Source: an uncultured Sphingobacteriales bacterium
GTDB taxonomy: Bacteria > Bacteroidota > Bacteroidia > Chitinophagales > Chitinophagaceae
Direction of reading: 5' to 3'
DNA length: 14,677 bases
Assembly (NCBI GenBank): GCA_937991535.1
Contig: CALKHN010000019.1
Location: forward strand, 1-14,677
Positions within the stretch are counted from its first letter, which is position 1; every line of letters begins with the position of its first letter. Below, in pieces: positions 7,428 through 14,629 of this stretch. Made by a program: the position numbers and the translations under genes. The notes beneath the pieces were generated by a model, which had not been told where the DNA came from, searched no databases, and saw only the letters and a program-made list of their open reading frames with translations.

Positions 7428-8930
7428 ATGAAAAAAATAATTTATTATATAAATATTCTTACGCTCATTTTTATAATGAGTTTTATAGAATCGTGCCAGA
7501 AAATATTGTTAAACGCTGTCCCTGAATCAAGCCTTACAGACGCTAATGCTTTCAATACCGCTAAGGGGATAGATCTGGCTGTATTGGGCGGCTACAATGC
7601 CCTTCAATCCATGGCAAGTACTAATTATGAATTAATGGAAATGCCTTCGGGGGATATGTATGGAGAACTATTTTTAAATCCGCCGGGGGTAAGCCAAATT
7701 GCATTATTAACTACAGATGCTGATAATCCCCGGATAAATAGTTTTTGGAAAAGTTGCTACAATGGAATTTTTCGGGCCAATACTGTGCTTGATAAAATAG
7801 ATATTCCTGCTGATTACTCAGGTTCTCAAAAGGCGCAGCTTACAGGAGAAGCGAAGTTTTTAAGAGCCTGCTTTTACTTCGACCTGGTGAGGATTTTTGG
7901 AGGTGTGCCAATTATTACCAAGGTTTTATCCATTGATGAGTCAAAAAAAATCGGAAGGTCAACTGAACAGGAAGTGTATGGTCAAATTGTAAGCGATCTT
8001 ACAGATGCGGTAAATTCATTACCCGCTCCTTCTCAAATAGCCTGGGGAAGAGCTTCCAAAGGCGCTGCCGTTGCGTTGCTGGCTAAAGTATATGTTTACA
8101 TGGAGGATTGGAATAACGCAAAAACCTATTTAGACGAACTTTTTTCGAGTGAATTTTCTTATAGCCTGGTTGCAAACTATGGCGATCTGTTTCAGATAGC
8201 CACTGAAAAAAATAGTGAGGTTATTTATTCAATACCTTTTGTTGAGGGTACCAATGGATCAGCATTAGCTACCGCATTTGCCCCTGTGCAGGGAATTTAT
8301 GGCATAGTATCATATGGAGGCGCAAATAGTTTTGGTACGCCTGCCTGGAACCTTCGTAAAGAATTTCTAGATGGCGATACCCGGTTCCCGGTTACAATTA
8401 CGGAATATTTCAGGCCGTTTACATCACAGCCTTCAGACCCTCCTAAATGGTATCCCTATTTTAGCAAATATATAGTTCCTTCTCTGCAATTTAGTTCCGG
8501 GCTAGATGTCCCGTTAATCCGCCTGGCAGACATGATTCTGCTTAATGCCGAAACGCTGTATAATTTAAACAAACCGGTTCTGGCTCTTGCAGCGCTTAAT
8601 ATGGTTAGAGAAAGAGCCTTTAAAGGCCCTTCTCATAATTATATATTATCCGATATTTCTTCGAAGGAAACTTTTTATGACAAGTTGTTATTAGAACGAC
8701 GTTTAGAGCTGTCTGCAGAGAATAACAGGTGGTTCGATTTAGTCCGCACTGACAGATTTGTTGCAGAATTAGGAAACGGTTTTCCTGGTTCCTATTCTTC
8801 CCCTTCCGGGGATAATCAGGTGATTATTCCTTTGCATGCAAAACCTTATAATAGCGTTTTTCCGATTCCTAATGAGCAGATTCAACTTGCTAATCCGGGG
8901 GTTTTAACCCAAAATGAAGGATATAATTGA
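7428..8930 (+). CDS. SusD/RagB-type nutrient-binding outer-membrane lipoprotein
   Basis: This surface lipoprotein forms the lid of the SusC transporter and binds the substrate. It has 500 residues, within the normal range. The N-terminal signal has a lipobox-like IESC with lipidated cysteine C23, followed by QKILLNAVPESSLTD, the usual start of mature SusD proteins. The N-terminal SusD-like region is recognisable by FRANTVLDKID and by LTGEAKFLRACFYFDLVRIFGGVPII. The C-terminal RagB/SusD region carries LIRLADMILLNAETLYNL, LLLERRLELSAENNRWFDLVRTDRF and the final FPIPNEQIQLANP. It follows susC by 22 bp, so the two are almost certainly co-transcribed. Residues around 449-463 (GNGFPGSYSSPSGDN) are encoded by a segment that recurs in imperfect form before the next gene. 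The ligand cannot be inferred. Confidence 0.96.
   Translation: MKKIIYYINILTLIFIMSFIESCQKILLNAVPESSLTDANAFNTAKGIDLAVLGGYNALQSMASTNYELMEMPSGDMYGELFLNPPGVSQIALLTTDADNPRINSFWKSCYNGIFRANTVLDKIDIPADYSGSQKAQLTGEAKFLRACFYFDLVRIFGGVPIITKVLSIDESKKIGRSTEQEVYGQIVSDLTDAVNSLPAPSQIAWGRASKGAAVALLAKVYVYMEDWNNAKTYLDELFSSEFSYSLVANYGDLFQIATEKNSEVIYSIPFVEGTNGSALATAFAPVQGIYGIVSYGGANSFGTPAWNLRKEFLDGDTRFPVTITEYFRPFTSQPSDPPKWYPYFSKYIVPSLQFSSGLDVPLIRLADMILLNAETLYNLNKPVLALAALNMVRERAFKGPSHNYILSDISSKETFYDKLLLERRLELSAENNRWFDLVRTDRFVAELGNGFPGSYSSPSGDNQVIIPLHAKPYNSVFPIPNEQIQLANPGVLTQNEGYN
8771..8815 (+). repeat. Copy 1 of a 45-bp imperfect direct repeat (inside the 3' part of susD)
   Basis: Aligned base by base without gaps to 9011-9055, exactly 240 bp downstream, 38 of 45 positions are identical, and 5 of the 7 differences are transitions. 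Within susD it encodes the stretch around GNGFPGSYSSPSGDN. The similarity fades on both sides. Confidence 0.85.
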
Positions 8931-9010
8931 GCATCAGTAGTTGTATTCTGGTATAAAATATGGGTAGCTGGCGGAACTGCAGTGCCAAACTATAGGATAA
9001 ACATAGGTGC

Positions 9011-9055
9011 ACGAAACAGTTTTCCCGGCTCCTGTTCTTCACCTCCCGGGGATAA
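9011..9055 (+). repeat. Copy 2 of the 45-bp direct repeat (leader of the first amidohydrolase)
   Basis: This copy ends 4 bp before the ATG of the amidohydrolase and so forms its immediate translation leader. The distance of 240 bp is a multiple of three, so both copies are read in the same frame as the coding sequence around them (ghost reading NSFPGSCSSPPGDK). It may be a relic of a local duplication of the susD 3' end. Confidence 0.85.
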
Positions 9056-9059
9056 GTGT

Positions 9060-9998
9060 ATGTTAAAGATTAATCGTCGCAAGTTTGTATCCAACACCGC
9101 TGCTTCGGCTGCGGGATTGTTGCTGGGTAATAGTCATATGGGATCTGCTTTTAAAGAAAGGTCGCTGATCCCCGATGCGCTAATCCCGAAAGAAGGTCTG
9201 ATGAAGGAAGTGATGAAATACCCGAAGATAGACAGCCATGCTCATGTTCATATCGGCGATAGAACTTATACAGACAAAGTAATATATTATGCCGATAAAT
9301 TGGGAATCAGCAAGCTGATGATCTCAAGACCGATATCCACTGTTTCTGAAGCGACCCCCGAAAATTTCAGGAAGAATAATGATTTTGTAATTAAATGCAT
9401 GAAGCAACATCCCGATCGCTTTACGGGAACAGTGGTTTTTAATGCAAACTATCAGAAAGAATCCCTGGAGGAGATAGACCGTTGTATAGATGCCGGTATG
9501 GTGGGGGCAGGAGAGCTATACCGCCAGGTAAAGATCAATGATCCTTTGTATTATCCTATCATAGAGAAACTTATTGATTTAAAGATGCTCATAATGCAAC
9601 ATTCCGTTGTGGGTTATTCCCGTGTAACCTGGCATTCGGCCGAGCCCAAAACAAGCTCTTTACCTGAAGATTTTGCTGACATTGCCAAAAGATATCCTGA
9701 GGCCATGTTCCAGTATGCTCATATTGGCGGAGGTATTGACTGGGAATATGCCTGCAAGACACTAAAGGACTCCCTAAATGTTTACGTGGATGTTTCAGGA
9801 AGTAATAATGCGGACAATATGATCAATTTTGCGATGAGATATATTGGTGAAGACAGGTTGCTTTTTGGCTGCGACAATAGCTTTTACCAGGGTGTAGGTC
9901 ATATGTTTTCTGCAAAGCTGACCGATGCGCAACGCAGAAAGATCTTTTTTGAAAATTACAATAGCATACTGAAAAAATCAGGAAACCATGTTAATTGA
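9060..9998 (+). CDS. Amidohydrolase-2 family metal-dependent hydrolase/decarboxylase with Tat signal
   Basis: This is a TIM-barrel hydrolase or decarboxylase of the amidohydrolase_2 (ACMSD-like) group, 312 residues, close to the family norm plus a signal peptide. I chose the ATG at 9060 rather than the GTG at 8982 because it places a twin-arginine motif at once: NRRKFVSN at residues 5-12, followed by an alanine-rich hydrophobic stretch AASAAGLLLG. The product is thus likely exported folded, with its metal, to the periplasm. Metal-site residues are visible: H60 and H62 in the HxH of IDSHAHVH, H181 (IMQHSVV), H221 (YAHIGGG) and D272 (LLFGCDNSF). It lies 129 bp after susD and overlaps the next amidohydrolase by 11 bp. 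The reaction could be hydrolysis of a lactone or ester, or a decarboxylation; the sequence does not decide. Confidence 0.88.
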   Translation: MLKINRRKFVSNTAASAAGLLLGNSHMGSAFKERSLIPDALIPKEGLMKEVMKYPKIDSHAHVHIGDRTYTDKVIYYADKLGISKLMISRPISTVSEATPENFRKNNDFVIKCMKQHPDRFTGTVVFNANYQKESLEEIDRCIDAGMVGAGELYRQVKINDPLYYPIIEKLIDLKMLIMQHSVVGYSRVTWHSAEPKTSSLPEDFADIAKRYPEAMFQYAHIGGGIDWEYACKTLKDSLNVYVDVSGSNNADNMINFAMRYIGEDRLLFGCDNSFYQGVGHMFSAKLTDAQRRKIFFENYNSILKKSGNHVN

Positions 9999-10773
9999 CA
10001 GTAATGCATATATCGGACACTGGCCATTCAGGCGGTTTGAATATAATACTCTTGAGGCACTTTCAGGCAGAATGAAAGCGTTTGGTACAGACCGGTCTGT
10101 AGTAAGCAATCTCAATGGTATTTTTTATAAGAATACACAACATGCCAATGAGGAGCTTCTTGCGGCCATCCGCAATAAAAGAGCTTATCAGGACAGGTTT
10201 ATTCCCTTTGCAGTCATCAACCCAATCTATGGCGGCTGGCGTGATGACTTTAAAATATGCAGTTCTGACGCTGCTATTAAAGGAATACGTTTGTATCCTC
10301 AATATCATAATTATGATATCACTAACCCTTTTTGTGTAGAGCTTGTAAAGATGTGCCGCGACAAAGGGCTTCCTGTAGTGTTCACATTAAGAATGGTGGA
10401 CAGCTATGCCAGTTCATGGATGGATATTGATAAAGAATGGTCATTAAAAGATATTGTACCGATACTATGGGCTGTGCCTGATGCAAAATATATGATTGTG
10501 AATGTGGCCAACAGTACAGCCTTAAGTAAGGAGGATACCGCACTTTTCAAAAAAGCGGATGTATTAATGGATACCTCAGGCAGGAATATAACAGACTGGA
10601 CAGATCTGTTCAAAAGGTTCGGGACAGACAAATTCTGCTTTGGCACGCATTCCCCGATACTGGATTATTTTTCCGGTTTATTACGTATTGAATCTTTGGG
10701 CGAAAATGAAGCCGGTGAGAAGATAAAGGATCTGTTGAGGGCTGGAAATGTAAAAAGGATGTTAGGGATATAG
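9988..10773 (+). CDS. Amidohydrolase-family protein lacking the canonical metal ligands
   Basis: The 261-residue protein has the overall pattern of an amidohydrolase_2 TIM barrel: an N-terminal LIDSNAYIGHWPFRR, IKGIRLYPQYHNYD at about 97-110, and KFCFGTHSPI at about 215-224 near the end. The usual metal ligands are absent where expected. The HxH is N6-A7-Y8, the strand with the third ligand reads FTLRMVDS, the fourth reads MIVNVANS, and the final Asp is replaced by H221 in GTHSP. I recall a subfamily starting with DxNxxxGxWPFR that shares this, so the loss may be a family trait rather than decay. No signal peptide is present. The ATG lies inside the preceding gene (ATGTTAATTGA overlap), which suggests translational coupling and a fixed ratio of the two products. 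It may be a structural partner, a pseudoenzyme or an enzyme with another chemistry. Confidence 0.85.
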   Translation: MLIDSNAYIGHWPFRRFEYNTLEALSGRMKAFGTDRSVVSNLNGIFYKNTQHANEELLAAIRNKRAYQDRFIPFAVINPIYGGWRDDFKICSSDAAIKGIRLYPQYHNYDITNPFCVELVKMCRDKGLPVVFTLRMVDSYASSWMDIDKEWSLKDIVPILWAVPDAKYMIVNVANSTALSKEDTALFKKADVLMDTSGRNITDWTDLFKRFGTDKFCFGTHSPILDYFSGLLRIESLGENEAGEKIKDLLRAGNVKRMLGI

Positions 10774-10966
10774 GGCGGTCTTTTTTAACTGCTCCGTAAC
10801 TATGGCACGTTGATCAGCACAGGACAAATTGCTGATGCTGCCAGAACCTGCTTCATCCTCACCCACATTGCAGCCAGTCACCATTCAAGCCAGAAATCAA
10901 AAGTAACCCGTGCCGTTCACCGGTTCTACCCATTCAACTAAATTATCGCTCTATATATAATATTTA
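10774..10966. other. Spacer without a recognised gene
   Basis: This part of the 244-bp gap between the amidohydrolase locus and uppS has no recognised gene. A + strand frame stays open for 50 codons from 10789 to 10938 after a TAA at 10786, but has no ATG. A T6 run follows the stop of the preceding gene closely (10781-10786), yet no convincing stem precedes it. It may be plain spacer or a decayed gene. Confidence 0.4.
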
Positions 10967-10974
10967 TATCTTTG
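10967..10974 (+). promoter_or_regulatory. uppS: Candidate Bacteroidota -7 box (TATCTTTG) for uppS
   Basis: TATCTTTG is an exact fit to TAnnTTTG. A weak TTA (10943-10945) lies 21 bp upstream in place of the -33 TTG. The region before it is AT-rich (TCTATATATAATATTTATATC). Transcription would be expected to start around 10980, that is, at the base of the hairpin just downstream. Confidence 0.5.
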
Positions 10975-10978
10975 CGCC

Positions 10979-11004
10979 GAAGTCAGACCGCGTCTGACTT
11001 TTTT
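10979..11004 (+). terminator. Strong hairpin followed by T-run just before uppS (terminator-like or 5'-end stem-loop)
   Basis: AAGTCAGAC (10980-10988) pairs perfectly with GTCTGACTT (10992-11000) over 9 bp around a CGC loop, with a possible G-U pair below. A run of six T (10999-11004) follows. This is the classic form of an intrinsic terminator and would insulate uppS from the amidohydrolase operon. However, it sits only 13 bp before the uppS start and right at the expected transcription start of the TATCTTTG promoter, so it could instead be a structured 5' end of the uppS mRNA. Confidence 0.65.
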
Positions 11005-11017
11005 AAATTGTATTTGT

Positions 11018-11782
11018 GTGTCGCAATTGGATAAAATTGATAAGAACCAGCTCCCGTTACATATCGCTATCATCATGGATGGTAATGGAAGATGGGCGCA
11101 GGAGAAAGGAGAAGACCGCCTTTTTGGGCACTATCATGGAGTTGAAAGTGTACGCAATATTGTAGAGGGTTGCGCAGAACTGGGAATTGAATATCTTACA
11201 TTGTATGCTTTTAGTACCGAAAACTGGGACCGTCCGGAAACTGAGGTAACCGGACTAATGGAATTGCTGGCACAAACCATTCGCCAGGAAGTATCCACTT
11301 TAAATAAAAACAATATTAAGCTGCAAATAATTGGTAATATTGAAATGCTCCCTGATTATGCCCGCCAGTCATTACAGGAAGCTGTTGACCTTACCAAAGC
11401 AAACAGCGGCTTAACTTTGATTATTGCCTTAAGCTATAGTTCCCGCTGGGAGTTGGTACAGGCAGTACAAGGGATTGCGGCAGACGTTAAGTCCGGTAAA
11501 ATAATGCCTGACCAGATTAACCAGGATACGCTCCGCCACTATCTTGTTACCAGTGCTTTTCCTGATCCCGAACTAATGATCAGAACCAGTGGGGAATACC
11601 GGATTAGTAATTTTTTATTATACCAGTTGGCTTATGCAGAGTTGTATTTTACCGACACCCGGTGGCCCGATTTTGGAAAAGAACATTTGTATGAGGCTAT
11701 CGTGAACTTTCAGCAAAGACAAAGACGATTTGGAAAAACGGGGGAACAGATTCAACGGGAATCCGCTACAGATATGCATTAG
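11018..11782 (+). CDS. uppS: Isoprenyl transferase (undecaprenyl diphosphate synthase)
   Basis: This cis-prenyltransferase condenses isopentenyl diphosphate units onto farnesyl diphosphate to make undecaprenyl diphosphate, the lipid carrier for peptidoglycan and surface polysaccharides. It is cytosolic and membrane-associated. The 254 residues are normal for the family. Motifs: IAIIMDGNGRWA with the catalytic D21; GHYHGVE (37-43); TLYAFSTENWDRP (61-73); IALSYSSRWELV (136-147); and the C-terminal PELMIRTSGEYRISNFLLYQLAYAELYF with R189, R195 and E208 for diphosphate and metal binding. The start is a GTG, chosen because there is no in-frame ATG between it and an upstream in-frame stop, and the first downstream Met is inside the conserved core. 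It is followed 78 bp later by bamA, an arrangement known from many Bacteroidota. Confidence 0.96.
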   Translation: MSQLDKIDKNQLPLHIAIIMDGNGRWAQEKGEDRLFGHYHGVESVRNIVEGCAELGIEYLTLYAFSTENWDRPETEVTGLMELLAQTIRQEVSTLNKNNIKLQIIGNIEMLPDYARQSLQEAVDLTKANSGLTLIIALSYSSRWELVQAVQGIAADVKSGKIMPDQINQDTLRHYLVTSAFPDPELMIRTSGEYRISNFLLYQLAYAELYFTDTRWPDFGKEHLYEAIVNFQQRQRRFGKTGEQIQRESATDMH

Positions 11783-11830
11783 ATAAAATTAAACCATTAT
11801 TCTTTTAACAAACCATTTTAATTAATCCCG

Positions 11831-11838
11831 TTAATTTG
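11831..11838 (+). promoter_or_regulatory. bamA: Possible -7-like box (TTAATTTG) before bamA
   Basis: TTAATTTG differs from TAnnTTTG at one position and is followed by a GC-rich start region (CCGGGCG), as also seen after the uppS box. It ends 22 bp before the bamA ATG. No good -33 element is seen. bamA may therefore have its own promoter besides read-through from uppS. Confidence 0.27.
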
Positions 11839-11860
11839 CCGGGCGAAACTTATAAAACGG

Positions 11861-14599
11861 ATGCAAAGAATCTGCAAGATTTTTACGATTTTACTTGGAT
11901 TAAGTTTTATCTCAACCAAAACTAACGCACAGGTAAGCGATACACTGCCAACTACTTCTGCGGATCCTGTTCTGTTAGGGCTGTTCAATCAATCTATTCC
12001 AAAAAGATATTCTATTGCTGAAATTAAAGTAACGGGAACCCAGTATTTTGATCCAAACCTTGTTACCTCTATTTCCGGACTGAATGTTGGAGATGAGGTG
12101 AGAATTCCCGGTGGTGATAATTTTGCCAAAGCGATAGAAAAATTATGGGGGCAAAATCTGTTTGCAGATATTGAAATTTATATTACTAAAGTTGAAGGCG
12201 ATAAAATATGGGTAGAGATTGCGGCAGTGGAACGGCCGCGGTTATCCAAACTTATCTTCAGGGGTATAAAAAAATCGGAAGCCACAGAATTGAAAGAGAA
12301 AGTGGGTATTTCCGCCAGCCAGGTGGTAACGGAGGCCCGCAAACAAAATGCCATCGAAGCCATTCAGAAATTTTATACCGAGAAAGGCTTCCAGGGCGCC
12401 CAAATAACAGTGCAGGAACGGCCCGACACGGCCTATACCAATGGAGTAGACCTGGTTTTTATTGTTGAAAAAGGAGGCAAGGTGAGGGTTAACGATGTAA
12501 TGATTTTTGGAAATGAAAAGATAAGTGAACTAAAGCTTAAAAAGCAATTAAAAGGCACAAAGGAAAAAAGCAGGTTTAGCTTGTTTGCCGATAAAAATAC
12601 CAGCCCTTACGGTGAAAAGGAAACTATTTCATTTAAAGAGTATGTAAAGAATTTCGGCTTTCTCTCTCCAACCAAAACGCTGGATTATTTAGATCCCTAT
12701 TTCCGTTTCAAAATATTTAGTTCAGCCAAGTTTAATGAAAAGAAATACGCTGAGGACAAACGAAATATTATTGCCTATTATAACGCCCAGGGCTACCGTG
12801 ATGCCGTTATTGAAAAAGATACTGTATATTATAATGATAAAGGAAACCTCAACATTGCCATTAAAGTAGATGAAGGGCATAAGTATTATTTTGGTGATAT
12901 CGCCTGGAGAGGGAATACAAAATATTCTGATTCGGTATTAAATATAATACTGGGCATCAAAAAGGGTGATGTATATAACTTAGAAACGCTGAACAAAAGA
13001 GTTGGTAAGGAACTTACGCAGGAAGGTGGCGATATAAGTGCTTTGTACGCAGATAACGGCTATCTTTTCTTCCGCGTTGATCCTGTTGAAACTTCGGTAT
13101 ACAACGATACCATTGATCACGAAATCCGCATCACTGAAGGTCCGCAGGCTACCATAAAACGGGTAACCATTGCGGGTAACGACAAAACCAAGGAACATGT
13201 AATACGCAGGGAACTGAGAACCCTTCCCGGCGAAAAGTTCAGCCGTCAGGAACTCATCCGCTCCCAGCGTGAAATAGCCAACCTCGGCTATTTTAACCAG
13301 GAAAAAATCGGTATCAATCCTGTTCCCAATCCTGACGACGGAACTGTGGATATCAATTATACCGTTGAAGAAAAATCATCCGACCAGTTGGAACTAAGCG
13401 CAGGCTGGGGCGGTGGTATAGGGTTAACCGGCACTGTGGGCGTGGTGTTCAATAATTTCTCATTGCGCAATATATTTAAAAGATCAGCATGGAGCCCGCT
13501 TCCATCGGGCGATGGTCAAAAGCTTAGTCTTCGTTTCCAGAGTAACGGACGATATTTCCGTTCTACTAATTTTTCATTTACTGAACCCTGGCTGGGAGGG
13601 AAAAAGCGCAATTCATTTACGGTAAGTTTGTATAGCTCCAAGTACGCCAATGCGTACGATCCCTATACCGGCAGGTACACCAATGCCAGGGCCGATTCAT
13701 CCTACCTGAAAGCTATGGGGGCAACGATATCGTTGGGCAAACAATTAAAGTGGCCGGATGATTATTTTACACTTATATACGCGTTGAACTTTACACAGTA
13801 TAAATTGAAAAACTATCCCGGATTTTTCCAGGGGTTATCAGACGCTACATCTAATATCCTTAACCTGAAGCTTACCCTCGCAAGATCGTCGGTCAATCAG
13901 CCTATCTTTCCAACAGGTGGCTCCAGCTTTATGATCAGTGGCGCGTTTACGCCTCCTTATTCGGCCTTTAAAAGCACAGAGTCTATTAAGTCGGAAGACA
14001 AATACAGATTAGTAGAATATCATAAATGGCGGGTAAACGGTGAATGGTATGTACCCCTGGGTAAACCTGCAGGTGAAGAAAAGAACCGCCAGTTTGTGTT
14101 AAAAGTGGCTGCCAAATACGGCTTCATTGGAAGGTATAATAAAGACCTTGAAATTTCTCCGTTTGAACGATTTCAGGTAGGGGATGCGGGGCTAACCAAT
14201 AATTTTGGGATACTTGGCTACGATATCATAGCGCACAGAGGTTACCCGGTATATGATAATTCTGATCCCACGATCAACCCGGATCAGCAGTCTACTAACA
14301 AATTCTTTACTATTTTTAATAAGTATACTATGGAACTGCGCTATCCTTTTTCAACAAACCCCAGCAGTACCATTTACGGTTTGGCCTTTTTTGAAGCAGC
14401 GAACGGCTGGTATGATTTCAAAAAATGGAATCCATTCCAGCTTCGCAGGTCGGTTGGTTTGGGAGCCAGGTTCTTTTTACCAATGTTTGGTTTGCTTGGA
14501 TTTGATTATGGCTTAGGGCTCGACAGGTTATCGGTTCCGGGCGCTTCATTTAAAGATGCAACGCGGTTTACCTTTATGCTTGGGTTTGAACCGGAATAG
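11861..14599 (+). CDS. bamA: Outer membrane protein assembly factor BamA
   Basis: This is the central subunit of the machinery that folds and inserts outer-membrane beta-barrels, including transporters such as the SusC encoded in this window. The 912 residues begin with a signal peptide (about 1-23, ending KTNAQ). Five POTRA-like repeats follow: about 51-124 (SIAEIKVTGTQYF), 127-204, 207-337, 341-426 (YYFGDIAWRGNTKY) and 429-504 (ATIKRVTIAGNDKTKEHVIRREL). The barrel runs from about 508 with the glycine-rich SAGWGGGIGLTG, FTEPWLGG and the C-terminal FTFMLGFEPE. POTRA3 carries an extra stretch of about 50 residues (about 235-285), likely a feature of this lineage. The length exceeds that of E. 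coli BamA (about 810), as usual in Bacteroidota. The ATG gives a proper signal peptide. The gene is complete and ends 78 bp before the window edge. Confidence 0.96.
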   Translation: MQRICKIFTILLGLSFISTKTNAQVSDTLPTTSADPVLLGLFNQSIPKRYSIAEIKVTGTQYFDPNLVTSISGLNVGDEVRIPGGDNFAKAIEKLWGQNLFADIEIYITKVEGDKIWVEIAAVERPRLSKLIFRGIKKSEATELKEKVGISASQVVTEARKQNAIEAIQKFYTEKGFQGAQITVQERPDTAYTNGVDLVFIVEKGGKVRVNDVMIFGNEKISELKLKKQLKGTKEKSRFSLFADKNTSPYGEKETISFKEYVKNFGFLSPTKTLDYLDPYFRFKIFSSAKFNEKKYAEDKRNIIAYYNAQGYRDAVIEKDTVYYNDKGNLNIAIKVDEGHKYYFGDIAWRGNTKYSDSVLNIILGIKKGDVYNLETLNKRVGKELTQEGGDISALYADNGYLFFRVDPVETSVYNDTIDHEIRITEGPQATIKRVTIAGNDKTKEHVIRRELRTLPGEKFSRQELIRSQREIANLGYFNQEKIGINPVPNPDDGTVDINYTVEEKSSDQLELSAGWGGGIGLTGTVGVVFNNFSLRNIFKRSAWSPLPSGDGQKLSLRFQSNGRYFRSTNFSFTEPWLGGKKRNSFTVSLYSSKYANAYDPYTGRYTNARADSSYLKAMGATISLGKQLKWPDDYFTLIYALNFTQYKLKNYPGFFQGLSDATSNILNLKLTLARSSVNQPIFPTGGSSFMISGAFTPPYSAFKSTESIKSEDKYRLVEYHKWRVNGEWYVPLGKPAGEEKNRQFVLKVAAKYGFIGRYNKDLEISPFERFQVGDAGLTNNFGILGYDIIAHRGYPVYDNSDPTINPDQQSTNKFFTIFNKYTMELRYPFSTNPSSTIYGLAFFEAANGWYDFKKWNPFQLRRSVGLGARFFLPMFGLLGFDYGLGLDRLSVPGASFKDATRFTFMLGFEPE

Positions 14600-14601
14600 C
14601 A

Positions 14602-14629
14602 GGGAAGAAAGAGGTGAGAAGTGAGAGGT
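14602..14629. repeat. Purine-rich GAGGTGAGAAGTGAGAGGT repeat after bamA
   Basis: Except for the T residues in GGTGAGAAGTGAGAGGT, this stretch is all purine. It resembles the GAGAGGTGA-type repeat at 41-85 before the first gene. No terminator hairpin is visible between the bamA stop and the end of the window. Confidence 0.5.

Noticed and set aside
8982..9059. GTG start giving the first amidohydrolase 26 more residues
   Set aside because: The added residues come mostly from the repeated leader segment, and the ATG at 9060 places a twin-arginine signal directly at the N-terminus, which is far more plausible.
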